Shown here: piece by piece, positions 17,373 to 25,817 of the stretch
Numbering within the stretch: the first letter of the stretch is position 1
How the letters are laid out: the number at the start of each line of letters is the position of its first letter
Assembly (NCBI GenBank): GCA_944387745.1
Contig: CALXGD010000189.1
Coordinates: 1 to 44,175 of the forward strand
DNA: 44,175 nt
Reading direction: 5' to 3'
Source of the DNA: an uncultured Oscillospiraceae bacterium
GTDB taxonomy: Bacteria; Bacillota_A; Clostridia; Oscillospirales; Oscillospiraceae
Notes under the pieces: model-generated
Told to the model about the DNA's origin: nothing
The model's input: the letters and a program-made list of their open reading frames with translations, nothing else
The model's database searches: none
Program-made: the position numbers and the translations under genes

Positions 17373-17430
17373 AAATTAGACGGTTCTGACATACATCATA
17401 GGATAATAGCGTCTCAAGAACGTCTAATTT
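17373..17430. promoter_or_regulatory. Widely spaced inverted repeat between gltS and the SARP-like regulator gene
   Basis: AAATTAGACGGTTCT (17373-17387) and AGAACGTCTAATTT (17417-17430) are inverted copies differing by one inserted G. The copies are centred ~44 bases apart, about four helical turns, in an AT-rich island upstream of gltS. They look like paired operator sites, perhaps for the adjacent SARP-type regulator. A hairpin with a 29-base loop is a less likely reading. The rest of 17268-17475 shows nothing else. Confidence 0.45.
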
Positions 17431-17475
17431 TGTAGATAAATTGTGAACGCAGAAAATATGCCATCCCTGTCCTGT

Positions 17476-20400
17476 TCACTCCGCCATATAGTGCCTGTTT
17501 TTGCTGTACAGCTCCGTCGCCCGGTAGCGCACTTTCGAGGTGATGCCGTCCCGCAGACTCTGGCTCAGCCGTTCAGCCTCAAACACCCCAGGGATGGAGG
17601 CGGCCAGGCGGATGCCCTGGCGGGCGTAGTCCTCCGGCACCTGGGGCACCAGATCTGCCAGGGGGGTGTCCATCCGGTGCTCCAGCTCCAGGCGATACCG
17701 GATCTGCATACACACAAAATTCAGAATGGTCCCCTCCAGAGGGGACTGTAGCTGCCTCTGGCTGTTCTGGGCCTCGGCCAGGTGCTCAGCCGCACCCCGG
17801 TAGTCGCTGTCCATCATCAGATAATAGGCGGTATACGCCGCCGCTGCGGTCCGTCCCCAGGGCTCTCCGGTGGTTTTGGCATCCCGGTATCCCTGGAGAA
17901 AGAGCTCTCTGGCCCTGGTGTGGTCCTCCAGGGCCAGGGCCGCCCGGCCGTAGTGCACATGGAGCCACACGCCTCCGGGCCAGGGACCGTCCTCCAGCAG
18001 GGCCAGGGCCCGCTTGTAGTAGGAGCAGGCCTCCGCGTACTCCTGACACTGGCGGCACACCTGGCCATAGCCGGCGTAGGCCGCCGCTAGCTGCAGACGC
18101 ACGCCGGTGGAGCGGGGCTGACGTTCCAGGGTATCGATGGCCTCCTGGAGGTAGTAGCGGCTCTTGTCATATTCTCCCTTCAAACAGAAGCAGCTCCCAC
18201 GCAGGCGCTGGAACTGGGCCTGCCATACTGACTCAGAGAGCCGCTCCAGCAGCCGGGTTCCGGTGACCGTGTACCGCTCGGCCTGTTCTGCCTCCTGGCG
18301 GTACAGGGCGGTACAGGCCAGCAGGTAGCACGCCTGTGCGGGGATGCGGAGCTCTTCCGCCGGACCGCTTCCGCTCAGTCCGCCCAGCCGGTCGGCCCCC
18401 TGGGCGGTGTTGCCCTCAAACAGCTCAATCCGCCCCAGGCTCAGGGTGACCCGGCGCTCCAGAGCGGTCAGGGCAGCGGGGTCATTTCCCTCCCGGCGAA
18501 GAGCGGACAGCTGGCTGAGGCAATCCTGAGCCGCCGTCTCCAACTCCTTCACCGAGATGCACAGGGGAGTGGCGCCCCCAAACAGGGAGAAGGGGGCACA
18601 TACCCGGGAGCTGTCCAGATCCAGGGCCCGGATCTGGTACTCCAGTGCCCCCAGCCGGTCTCCCGCCAGTTGGAAGTGGAGGGCAATCCGGCGGCAGGCA
18701 CCCCCGTTCTCTGGGGGCTCCAGCTCCGAGAGCAGCTCCGCTGCCCGCTGGTGGAGGGAGCGGCGCTGGTAGGCGGGCAGGCGGTCGTAGATCAGCTCCC
18801 GGACCCGCTGGTGAATGAAGCTGTAAGCGGCGTCCTGCTCCCCACGGCGCTCCTCAATGATGCCCCGGCCCCGCAGCTCCTCCAGGCCGGCGGCCAACCG
18901 CCGGTCGTCGCCCCCCATCAGGCCCAGCAGCAACAGGTAGGGCACCTCATTGGGAAACAGGGAGATCATCTGGGCCGCGGACAGGGCGTCCTCCGACAGG
19001 CCGGACAGCCGCTCAGTCAGGATATCTCCCAGGGCCCGGAGGGTGGCGTCCACATCCCAGCTGCGCCGGTAGGCCTGGGTCAGCTCAGTGAGCAGATAGA
19101 GGTTGCCCCCCGTCTCCCGGTAAAACTGGGGAGCCATCCGCCGGGCCGCTTCCTCCCCCAGCTCCCGGTTCAGAAGCTGCTCTGTCTCCTGCTCCGTCAG
19201 AGGGTGCAGGCGGTGGCGGTGGAGCAGGCCGTCGCTCTCCAGTGCGTCTAGCCGCTCCCGGACGGCGGGACTGAGGTCGTCCCGGCAGGTGAATACCGCC
19301 ATCAGTCCCCCGTCCTTTAGCCGGCGGAGCAGGGTGTCCGCCAACAGGACGCTCTCCCGGTCGGCCCACTGCAGGTCCTCCAAAAACAGCAGCACCTTTC
19401 GCCGGCGGATGACGGTGGAAAATAGCAGCACCACGCTGTCCTGTAGGCTGTGGTCCCAGTGGCGGAGGGTCTGGACTGAGGGCCCGCCGGAGCTGGGACT
19501 CTCCAGCCGAAACAGAGAGAAGGTCTGCCCCAGCCGGGCCTGGAGGGAGAGGGGCAGGCTGATCTGCTCCTCCTGCAAAAACTCCCACAGGGAGAGCATT
19601 ATCAGGTCCCAGGGGGCAAGAGGGAGTCCCTCCTCCGACGGGAGACAGCCGCACCGCAGCACCAGCAGAGAGGACAGGTCGCTGCCCCGGAGAAAGTCGT
19701 CAATGAGGCGGCTCTTGCCCGAGCCTACTTCCCCGATCAGCAGCTGGGAGCACCGCCGGGCCGCACCCTCCAGAACGGAGCCCGCCGCCGCCCGCAGAGC
19801 CGCGTAGGCGCTCTCCCGGCCCACAGGAATCTGGGGGCCACCGGCCTCCCCTGACGCCTGGCTGGTGTCGTTCCACTGGTTCATAATCTCATAGTAGAGC
19901 ATGGTAGTGCTCTCCAAGGGTTCGGTGCCCAGCTCCTCCAGCAGCTGATCCTTCAGCCGCTGGTACACCTGGGCCGCCTTGGAGTACTTGCGGCTCTCCC
20001 GCAGCCGCTCCATTAGAAAGGTGGTCACATTCTCATCAAAAGGCTCCTCCCGCAGGTAGTCCGTGGCCAGTCGGACGGCCTCCTCGTCCTCCCCCATCCT
20101 GTGGGCGTCCTGAGCCTGCTGGATCAGGTGCCCCAGGTACTGCTCCCGAAGGCGGTCCCGAGTCCGGCCAAGCCACTCGTCAAAGGTAAAGGCGTGCTTT
20201 ACCGCGAATCCCTGCAGGAAGGGGCCCTGATAGGCGGAAAAGTCTCCCTCCTGCGTAAAGCGGTCATAGTCGCAGTCAAGCTCCCAGTCCTGGTTGACCA
20301 CTACCAGAGATTTCTGGGGAGAAAAGAGCAGATCCCCGCCCAGAGCTTTTTTCAGCACGTACAGGGTGTTGCGCAGATTTTTCAGGCCGGTGGCCTCATC

Positions 20401-20556
20401 CCGGTTTTCCCACAGCAGCGCGATCAGCTCCTGTCGGGTTGCGCTGCGCTGGACCAGCATATAGTACAGCAGGGCGTCCGCACGCTTAAACGGGAGGGAC
20501 ACCGGCGCGCCGTCCAGAGTGATGCTGGGGGTCTGGAGCATGGTAACCTTCAGCAT
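17476..20556 (-). CDS. Large SARP/BTAD-type transcriptional regulator with AAA ATPase and TPR domains
   Basis: 1,026 residues. Residues 1-95 form an OmpR-like winged HTH (RADALLYYMLVQR, then LRNTLYVLKKALG); 96-230 a bacterial transcriptional activator (BTAD) helical domain; about 250-600 a STAND/AAA ATPase with Walker A GEVGSGKS (275-282) and Walker B LLFLEDLQWAD (about 389-398); the rest is TPR-like helical repeats. Such proteins act as ATP-gated switches: ligand or protein binding to the repeats lets the N-terminal domain bind direct repeats near -35 elements. It lies between gltS and a divergent ftcD copy, so it probably regulates formiminoglutamate/glutamate metabolism. It is transcribed from the promoter at 20589-20617, with ribosome site AAAGGAGG. 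Confidence 0.9.
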   Translation of the reverse strand: MLKVTMLQTPSITLDGAPVSLPFKRADALLYYMLVQRSATRQELIALLWENRDEATGLKNLRNTLYVLKKALGGDLLFSPQKSLVVVNQDWELDCDYDRFTQEGDFSAYQGPFLQGFAVKHAFTFDEWLGRTRDRLREQYLGHLIQQAQDAHRMGEDEEAVRLATDYLREEPFDENVTTFLMERLRESRKYSKAAQVYQRLKDQLLEELGTEPLESTTMLYYEIMNQWNDTSQASGEAGGPQIPVGRESAYAALRAAAGSVLEGAARRCSQLLIGEVGSGKSRLIDDFLRGSDLSSLLVLRCGCLPSEEGLPLAPWDLIMLSLWEFLQEEQISLPLSLQARLGQTFSLFRLESPSSGGPSVQTLRHWDHSLQDSVVLLFSTVIRRRKVLLFLEDLQWADRESVLLADTLLRRLKDGGLMAVFTCRDDLSPAVRERLDALESDGLLHRHRLHPLTEQETEQLLNRELGEEAARRMAPQFYRETGGNLYLLTELTQAYRRSWDVDATLRALGDILTERLSGLSEDALSAAQMISLFPNEVPYLLLLGLMGGDDRRLAAGLEELRGRGIIEERRGEQDAAYSFIHQRVRELIYDRLPAYQRRSLHQRAAELLSELEPPENGGACRRIALHFQLAGDRLGALEYQIRALDLDSSRVCAPFSLFGGATPLCISVKELETAAQDCLSQLSALRREGNDPAALTALERRVTLSLGRIELFEGNTAQGADRLGGLSGSGPAEELRIPAQACYLLACTALYRQEAEQAERYTVTGTRLLERLSESVWQAQFQRLRGSCFCLKGEYDKSRYYLQEAIDTLERQPRSTGVRLQLAAAYAGYGQVCRQCQEYAEACSYYKRALALLEDGPWPGGVWLHVHYGRAALALEDHTRARELFLQGYRDAKTTGEPWGRTAAAAYTAYYLMMDSDYRGAAEHLAEAQNSQRQLQSPLEGTILNFVCMQIRYRLELEHRMDTPLADLVPQVPEDYARQGIRLAASIPGVFEAERLSQSLRDGITSKVRYRATELYSKNRHYMAE

Positions 20557-20588
20557 GAAATCCTCGCCTCCTTTGAGGTCCTACTCTA

Positions 20589-20617
20589 AGTATAGCGTTC
20601 CATGCAGCCAGTTGCAA
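20589..20617 (-). promoter_or_regulatory. Promoter of the SARP-like regulator gene
   Basis: On the - strand TTGCAA (20617-20612), a 17-base spacer and TATACT (20594-20589), 33 bases before the start codon. It is divergent from the ftcD-copy promoter 41 bases away. A TTGGA-6-TCCAA inverted repeat (20628-20643) lies between the two and could be shared control. Confidence 0.65.
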
Positions 20618-20657
20618 TGTTCCTCTTGGAATTTTCTCCAAAAAAGCGACTGGTTTC

Positions 20658-20686
20658 TTGTTTTTCTTTCAGAAAACGGATACAAT
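20658..20686 (+). promoter_or_regulatory. Promoter of the second formimidoyltransferase gene
   Basis: TTGTTT (20658-20663), a 17-base spacer and TACAAT (20681-20686), 45 bases before the ATG at 20731. The ribosome site is AAGGGAGG. Confidence 0.6.
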
Positions 20687-20730
20687 GGAGCTGTCCCTTC
20701 CGGGGCACAGGTATGTAAGGGAGGCGCGGT

Positions 20731-21627
20731 ATGAAACAGGAAGCTTGGATTGAATCCGTCCCCAATTTCAGCGAGGGACGGGACTTAAAAAAGGTGGAAC
20801 AGATTGTAGACATCTTTCGGGCCAGGCCGGGCATTAAGCTGCTGGACTACTCCATCGACCCGGACCACAACCGCTGTGTGGTCACGGTGCTGGGGCAGCC
20901 GGGCCCCTTAAAGGACGTCATGGTAGAGGCGGTGGGCCGGGCGGTGGAGCTCATTGACATGAACCGCCACGAGGGGCAGCACCCCCGCATCGGCTGTGTG
21001 GACGTAATCCCCTTCATCCCTGTGCGGGGCTGCACCATTCAGGACGCGGACCGCCTGGCCCGGGAGGTGGCCCAGCTGGCCGCAGAGCGCTACGGCCAGC
21101 CCTTCTACCTCTACGAGAAGTCGGCCACTGCCCCCCACCGGGTAGATCTGGCCAATATCCGCAAGGGACAGTTTGAGGGGCTGCGGGAAAAAATGAAGGA
21201 TCCCCTCTGGAAGCCGGACTTCGGTCCGGACACCATCCACCCCACCGGTGGAGCCACTGCCATTGGGGCCAGGATGCCCCTGATCTGCTTCAATGTGAAT
21301 CTGGACACCCCGAACCTGGAGATCGCCCGGCAGATCGCCCTCCGAGTGCGGCACATTGGAGGCGGCCTTCGCTTTGTAAAGGCGCTTGGTATTGCCCTGG
21401 AGGATCGCAACCAGTCCCAGGTGAGTATGAATCTGACAGATTACACCAGGACGTCAGTGTACAGCGCCTTCGAGATGGTCAAAATGGAGGCCCAACGCTA
21501 TGGTGTTCGGGTGGTGGGCAGTGAGGTGGTGGGAATCGTTCCCATGCAGTCCCTTCTGGACTGCGCCGAATACTACCTGCAAATCGAAAACTTTTCTGTG
21601 GATCAGGTGCTGGAATCTCATATTTGA
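20731..21627 (+). CDS. Second formimidoyltransferase (FtcD paralogue), divergent from the regulator
   Basis: 298 residues, full length. It opens SVPNFSEGRD and keeps the catalytic block RHEGQHPRIGCVDVIPF, the YEKSATAPHRVDLAN segment and HPTGGATAIGARMPLI. It differs from the copy at 14927 in many positions, so it is an old paralogue and not a recent duplication. It may serve glutamate under different control. Alternatively it uses formiminoglycine, the purine-fermentation intermediate; sequence alone cannot tell. It is transcribed alone from 20658-20686 and ends in its own terminator. The regulator gene runs the other way 174 bases upstream, the classic layout for an activator and its target. 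Confidence 0.92.
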   Translation: MKQEAWIESVPNFSEGRDLKKVEQIVDIFRARPGIKLLDYSIDPDHNRCVVTVLGQPGPLKDVMVEAVGRAVELIDMNRHEGQHPRIGCVDVIPFIPVRGCTIQDADRLAREVAQLAAERYGQPFYLYEKSATAPHRVDLANIRKGQFEGLREKMKDPLWKPDFGPDTIHPTGGATAIGARMPLICFNVNLDTPNLEIARQIALRVRHIGGGLRFVKALGIALEDRNQSQVSMNLTDYTRTSVYSAFEMVKMEAQRYGVRVVGSEVVGIVPMQSLLDCAEYYLQIENFSVDQVLESHI

Positions 21628-21890
21628 CTCTTCCGAAAAAGCTGACTCTTTCTTGGCCCCAGCCCGTTCCCAAGGCCAATGAAATCCACTGGCCTGAAGC
21701 GGTGCTTTTCCAACTGGAGCGTGTGCTCCTTTGATTCTGCTGCGATTCAGGCAGTGCGGTAAATTTTTGCTCTCTTCAGATTGTGAGGCGGCGCGTTATA
21801 CATACAGCCGGTAAACACTGAAATGACAGAGCGTATAGGTTGGCTGCTCTTCAAATCCAGTTTAAAAAATAAAAACGCCTTTCCACAGCT

Positions 21891-21928
21891 AAAATCCGCT
21901 AAAATCTTCGGATTTCAGCGGATTTTTT
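21891..21928 (+). terminator. Rho-independent terminator after the second ftcD copy
   Basis: A 15-bp stem with one mismatch (21892-21906 with 21911-21925), a UUCG tetraloop and a U-tract of six. The gap from 21628 to 22084 holds this terminator and no convincing gene. The AAAA before the stem means it may also act on the other strand. Confidence 0.9.
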
Positions 21929-22084
21929 GCTGTTTTCACAGGATTCTTTCCAGCTTCGTTTTTTGGTTAAATTTTTCTCCTCCAATCCCCGACATTTTTC
22001 TCCGCGCTCCGTCAGCAGGCCTTGCGTCTATACGCCATTCCGCATATAATAAAAGCAGGAAACCTGCTTTCTGGGGGACGGATC

Positions 22085-23284
22085 ATGGAATATCTCACTG
22101 TGCGGGAGACCGCCGAAAAATGGAATCTTTCAGATCGGATGGTACAGCGCTTCTGCGTTGACGGCCGTATTCCCGGCGCACGAAAATTTGGACGAGCTTG
22201 GGCCATCCCATCAACTGCGGAAAAGCCTCAAGACCCTCGATTCTTCCAGCCCAAAGCGGCTGTGTTCCCGCCAGACGGCAGGCTGCTGACTAACGAGAAT
22301 CTGATGCCTCTGATGAACACCCCTTTCCAGCCTGGGAGCTGCCGGGAAACCGCAGAATCCATGATAGAGGGTCCTCAGCGGGACATCGCCCTGGCGGAGT
22401 ACCACTATTTCAGCGGCCAGCCAGAGGCGTCAGCAAAAGGGGCAGAGGTGTATCTTACAAACCGTGATATGGGAGCTCGGCTCTCTGCGTGTCTCATCTA
22501 CGCCTATTCCAATCTCCCCCTGGGCCACATCCAACAGGCACAGTTCGCCCTTAATGAACTGAACGCCGCTCTCACTTCGGCCGGAAAGCACTCGCCGCAA
22601 TTTCAGGCGGCGGCGTCCTTTGTCTCAGCGGCAGGGGCGGTGCTGCTCCATCTCCCCCTGCCCAAAGGACTGCCAGATCTTCAAAGCTTTCTGCCCCTGC
22701 TGCCCTTTGGCCTGCGGTCTTTCGCGCTCTATCTCTACGCCCACTACCGCTATCTCCAGGGGGACTACGCTGCCAGCGCCGGTGCCGCAGTGGGGGCCTT
22801 GTCCATGGGGGCAAGCCGATACCCCATCCCTGCCATCTACCTACACTTAGTTGCGGTGATGGACTACATGAGTCTCAAGCAGACTGACCACGCCAAAGAG
22901 CATCTGCTTACCGCCTGGTCACTGGCTCAGCCGGACGACCTGATCGAGGCCCTGGGAGAACACCACGGCCTGTTGGCCGGGATGCTGGAGTCCGTCATCA
23001 AACCCCAATGGCCGGAGGATTTCCGGCGGATCATCGATATCACCTACCGCTTTTCTGCCGGGTGGCGCAGAATCCATAACCCGGAAACAGGCCGCGATGT
23101 GGCTGACAACCTCACCACCACAGAGTTCGCCGCCTCCATGCTGGCGGCCCGGGGCTGGACCAATCAGGAAATTGCCGACCACCTCCATATCTCTCCCAAT
23201 ACAGTGAAGCGCCATATCTCTACTGCCCTGGAGAAGCTCCATATCCGTCACCGGCAGGAGCTGAAGAAGTTCATGCTGCAGTAA
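22085..23284 (+). CDS. LuxR-family regulator with an additional N-terminal HTH
   Basis: 399 residues from the ATG at 22085, behind GGGGGACGG; the frame begins 21 codons earlier, but that part lacks a ribosome site. Residues 3-50 (YLTVRETAEKWNLSDRMV, then CVDGRIPGARKFGRAWAIP) form an excisionase/MerR-like winged HTH. The middle ~280 residues are helical and TPR-like. Residues about 338-395 are a complete LuxR HTH (WTNQEIADHLHISPNTVKRHI). Two DNA-binding domains at opposite ends are unusual. There is no receiver or ATPase domain. It precedes a LytTR operon in the same direction and may control it; the target is unknown. Confidence 0.88.
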   Translation: MEYLTVRETAEKWNLSDRMVQRFCVDGRIPGARKFGRAWAIPSTAEKPQDPRFFQPKAAVFPPDGRLLTNENLMPLMNTPFQPGSCRETAESMIEGPQRDIALAEYHYFSGQPEASAKGAEVYLTNRDMGARLSACLIYAYSNLPLGHIQQAQFALNELNAALTSAGKHSPQFQAAASFVSAAGAVLLHLPLPKGLPDLQSFLPLLPFGLRSFALYLYAHYRYLQGDYAASAGAAVGALSMGASRYPIPAIYLHLVAVMDYMSLKQTDHAKEHLLTAWSLAQPDDLIEALGEHHGLLAGMLESVIKPQWPEDFRRIIDITYRFSAGWRRIHNPETGRDVADNLTTTEFAASMLAARGWTNQEIADHLHISPNTVKRHISTALEKLHIRHRQELKKFMLQ

Positions 23285-23363
23285 ACCGCCGCTTTTTTCT
23301 GTCCACACGCATCCCCCATCCCTGGTTGATGAACGGGGAATAGCGGAATCCTGTTTTCTGTGC

Positions 23364-23440
23364 TATGATAATATGGAAAAGTCTCCGACCGCAGAGCGAC
23401 AGAGGATTCTTGGGAGTGAGCCTGTGTCCGCTCCCAAGAA
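23364..23440 (+). promoter_or_regulatory. Leader of the LytTR operon: extended -10 and a 10-bp hairpin
   Basis: TGCTATGAT (23361-23369) reads as an extended -10 without a clear -35. In the leader, TTCTTGGGAG (23407-23416) and CTCCCAAGAA (23431-23440) form a perfect stem with a 14-base loop, ending just 5 bases before AAGGAGG. The hairpin could affect translation of the first gene. Confidence 0.4.
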
Positions 23441-23461
23441 GCAACAAGGAGGTGCGCAGCC

Positions 23462-24160
23462 ATGCAGATTCAAGTTCATATGAGCAGCTCCCAGGAGCGT
23501 GCGGTCCTTCTGCAGATGTTGAATATTTGGCGGGGACTTCTCTGCGTCTCCGTCCATCTGGCCGACTGGACGCCCGGCGAGAACACGGAACCGTACATTC
23601 TATTCTGGGATCTGGATTCCGGTGCGCTGCCCTCTCTGTCAAAAAGCTGTAAACTGATCCTCTGCTCCTCCTGCTCCCATACTGCCATCCCCTCCTATGC
23701 TGTGCATCCGGTCGGTTTTTTACAAAAGCCCATCCAGATGAGGGAACTGATCGCCGTGCTTGTGCGCTGCCGCAATTTCTGGTGGGGCTCTCTGAATCGC
23801 ATTGAAATTTTCAGCGACCGCTGCCGCCTTCATTTCCCCATTTCCAGCCTGATTTGGGCGGAAGGGGAACGCCGCGGCTGCCTACTTCACGGCTTTCAGG
23901 TCAGCCTCTTGTCCCGGGAATCTCTTACAGCCCTGTCACAGCGCCTACCTCCAGAGTCGTTTTTTCGCTGTCACCGCAGTTTTTTGGTCAATCTCTGCCA
24001 TATTCGCTCATTGGACGCTGCGGGAATTCATATGGCAGACGGCGCGGCAATTCCGCTCAGCCGGGCTCATCTGCGCATCGCCCAAAGTACCTACAATCAA
24101 TTTCGCCAATGGCGTGACGGCGGGATTTTAACCTCCCCTCAAAAAGAAGGCGCATTATGA
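23462..24160 (+). CDS. LytTR DNA-binding protein with a degenerate receiver
   Basis: 232 residues. The C-terminal part, about 112-215, is a good LytTR domain (FFRCHRSFLVNLCHIRSL). The first ~100 residues have receiver-like order: a strand ending at D50 (ILFWDLDSG) and the lysine-proline K89 of FLQKP, but the N-terminal acidic pair that binds magnesium is missing. It is therefore unlikely to be phosphorylated in the usual way. The start follows AAGGAGG, and its stop overlaps the next gene, which encodes a normal LytTR regulator. It may bind the same DNA sites or dimerise with that regulator. Confidence 0.82.
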   Translation: MQIQVHMSSSQERAVLLQMLNIWRGLLCVSVHLADWTPGENTEPYILFWDLDSGALPSLSKSCKLILCSSCSHTAIPSYAVHPVGFLQKPIQMRELIAVLVRCRNFWWGSLNRIEIFSDRCRLHFPISSLIWAEGERRGCLLHGFQVSLLSRESLTALSQRLPPESFFRCHRSFLVNLCHIRSLDAAGIHMADGAAIPLSRAHLRIAQSTYNQFRQWRDGGILTSPQKEGAL

Positions 24161-24891
24161 GAGAGCTTACCATCGCAGTGTGCGACGATCTGGCGGAAGA
24201 GCGCTACCAGCTGTCCCGTATGATTCAAGCTTATGCGCGCAAACGAGATCTCTCCCTCCGGCTACAGCTCTTTGCCAGCGGCAAAGAGCTGCTGGATGCC
24301 TGCCTGCCCTCATCTCCCTTCCAGGTCATCTTTCTGGACATCTATATGCCCGGGCTGTCTGGGATGGAGACAGCAAGGCAGCTGCGGAACACCGGGGTGG
24401 AGTCAGCCCTGATCTTCGCCACAACCAGCGTAGACCACGGGGTGGACGGCTTTGCGGTCCACGCATCGGACTATCTGGTCAAGCCCTTTCAGGACCAGGA
24501 TGTGGAGCAGGCTCTGGACTGGTGCCTGGAAAATTTACCTGAAGCCCTGCGCAGTCTCTCTGTCTACGCCGAGGGGGAAAAGCATGAAATTCCCATCGCC
24601 TCCATCTGCTATATTGAGGTGTTGGGCCATCAGTCCCACATCCACCTTGTCAACGGGCGGGAGGTGATTACCCGCCAGGGTCTTGACAAGCTGGAGGCCG
24701 CTATTGCCAGCCAGGATTTCCTGCACTGCCACCGGAGCTTTCTTGTCAATATGAACCATATCCAGGGCTTGAAGGAAAATAATTTCAAAATGTCCTGCGG
24801 CGCTCTTGTTCCCATCAGCTTCTCCAATTTAAGCCGCGTTCGGAACACCTTTATCGACTGGACCTATCGCAAGGCGTGGGGGAAACCATGA
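24157..24891 (+). CDS. LytTR-family response regulator
   Basis: 244 residues. The receiver is complete: acidic pair D10-D11, phospho-acceptor D61 in IFLDIYMPGLSG, the T in FATTS and K109 in YLVKP. A LytTR domain follows (FLHCHRSFLVNMNHIQGL). It overlaps both neighbours by 4 bases (ATGA), showing translational coupling with the degenerate paralogue before it and the kinase after it. It is the likely phosphorylated partner of that kinase. Target promoters are unknown. Confidence 0.93.
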   Translation: MRELTIAVCDDLAEERYQLSRMIQAYARKRDLSLRLQLFASGKELLDACLPSSPFQVIFLDIYMPGLSGMETARQLRNTGVESALIFATTSVDHGVDGFAVHASDYLVKPFQDQDVEQALDWCLENLPEALRSLSVYAEGEKHEIPIASICYIEVLGHQSHIHLVNGREVITRQGLDKLEAAIASQDFLHCHRSFLVNMNHIQGLKENNFKMSCGALVPISFSNLSRVRNTFIDWTYRKAWGKP

Positions 24892-25640
24892 ATATTGACA
24901 ACGTCCTGATCTGCATTTCGGTCGTCCTGCTGATTTTTTCCCTTGGAATCCTTCTGTGGCTGCTCCATATTCACCGCGCTTTCATCCGGCTACAGAGGGA
25001 AAATCAGCAGCTCCGAATGATCCTCAGCCTCAGCTCCAGTGAGATGACAGAGGAGATGGACGCTCTGCGGAAGCTGCGGCACGACCTGCGCCACTACCTT
25101 CAAATTCTTGAGCAGGACACCGACCGCACGCCAGAGGCGGAGCTGAGTCAAATGCTGCACACCCCCATCTCCTCTCCCGGCCCAAGCAGCACGGCGATCT
25201 CCGCTCTGGTCCGCCGCTACCGTGCGCAGGCGGAGGCTATGGGCTGTTCCGCAGACATTGACCTGAGCGGCTGCTCCATCCCTCAGCAGCTTCTCCCAGA
25301 CGTCTGTCTGGTGCTCAGCAATCTGCTGGAAAATGCTTTGGAGGCCCTACAGCGGGAGGGCGGGGGCTGGCTGCGGGTCCGGTGTCTTGTCACAGAGGGC
25401 TACCTCTCTCTGGTCATTGGGAACAGCTCCGCCGCATCCCTGCGCTGTATTGGGAATCACTACCTCTCCAGCAAGGCGGAGGGGCGGTTTGGCATCGGCC
25501 TGGCCACCGTCCGGGATATCGCCCACCGATACGGCGGCTCAGCGGAGTTCACCGCTGACGGCGCCCAGTTCCGTGCCTCTGTGTTTCTGCCCTATCCCGC
25601 CTTGACAGCCAAGGAGACCGCCACCCTGCCGCGACAATAA
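24888..25640 (+). CDS. Short GHKL sensor histidine kinase with one membrane helix
   Basis: 250 residues from the ATG at 24888, which overlaps the previous stop; a GTG four codons earlier is possible but less likely. One hydrophobic helix (about 5-27) is followed by a coiled segment, H65 in KLRHDLRHYLQ, the N-box VLSNLLENALEAL (142-154) and the glycine loop RFGIGLATV. All catalytic residues are present. With only a single helix and no sensor domain, it must receive its signal through the membrane or a partner protein, as in LiaS- or NtrY-like short kinases. Last gene of the operon. Confidence 0.9.
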   Translation: MNIDNVLICISVVLLIFSLGILLWLLHIHRAFIRLQRENQQLRMILSLSSSEMTEEMDALRKLRHDLRHYLQILEQDTDRTPEAELSQMLHTPISSPGPSSTAISALVRRYRAQAEAMGCSADIDLSGCSIPQQLLPDVCLVLSNLLENALEALQREGGGWLRVRCLVTEGYLSLVIGNSSAASLRCIGNHYLSSKAEGRFGIGLATVRDIAHRYGGSAEFTADGAQFRASVFLPYPALTAKETATLPRQ

Positions 25641-25690
25641 ATATATTCTCAATTCGATTTTGTGCTCCCCAGTTCAAAATTTTTCTTGCT

Positions 25691-25717
25691 GTTCCCGCCT
25701 CCTGCGGGGGCGGGAAC
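25691..25717. other. 9-bp GC hairpin downstream of the kinase gene
   Basis: GTTCCCGCC (25691-25699) pairs with GGCGGGAAC (25709-25717). There is no U-tract on either side. It may weakly end the + strand operon. Confidence 0.4.
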
Positions 25718-25741
25718 ACACAAAAGAATTGGGACTAAGTA

Positions 25742-25778
25742 TAAAAACAGGAGCCGTCCCTAGACAGGGGCGGCTCCT
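25742..25778 (-). terminator. Rho-independent terminator of the eCIS-region operon
   Basis: A 12-bp stem with one G-U pair (25749-25760 with 25767-25778) and a 6-base loop is followed on the - strand by GTTTTTAT. It lies 40 bases after the DUF4157 stop and marks the 3' end of the long leftward gene series. Confidence 0.85.
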
Positions 25779-25817
25779 TAAACATCTGCATTTCATATGT
25801 AATGAGGGCCCGCGGCC

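Noticed and set aside
17476..20556. SARP-like regulator as sign of an antibiotic cluster
   Set aside because: Neighbours are glutamate and one-carbon genes; no biosynthetic enzymes are present.
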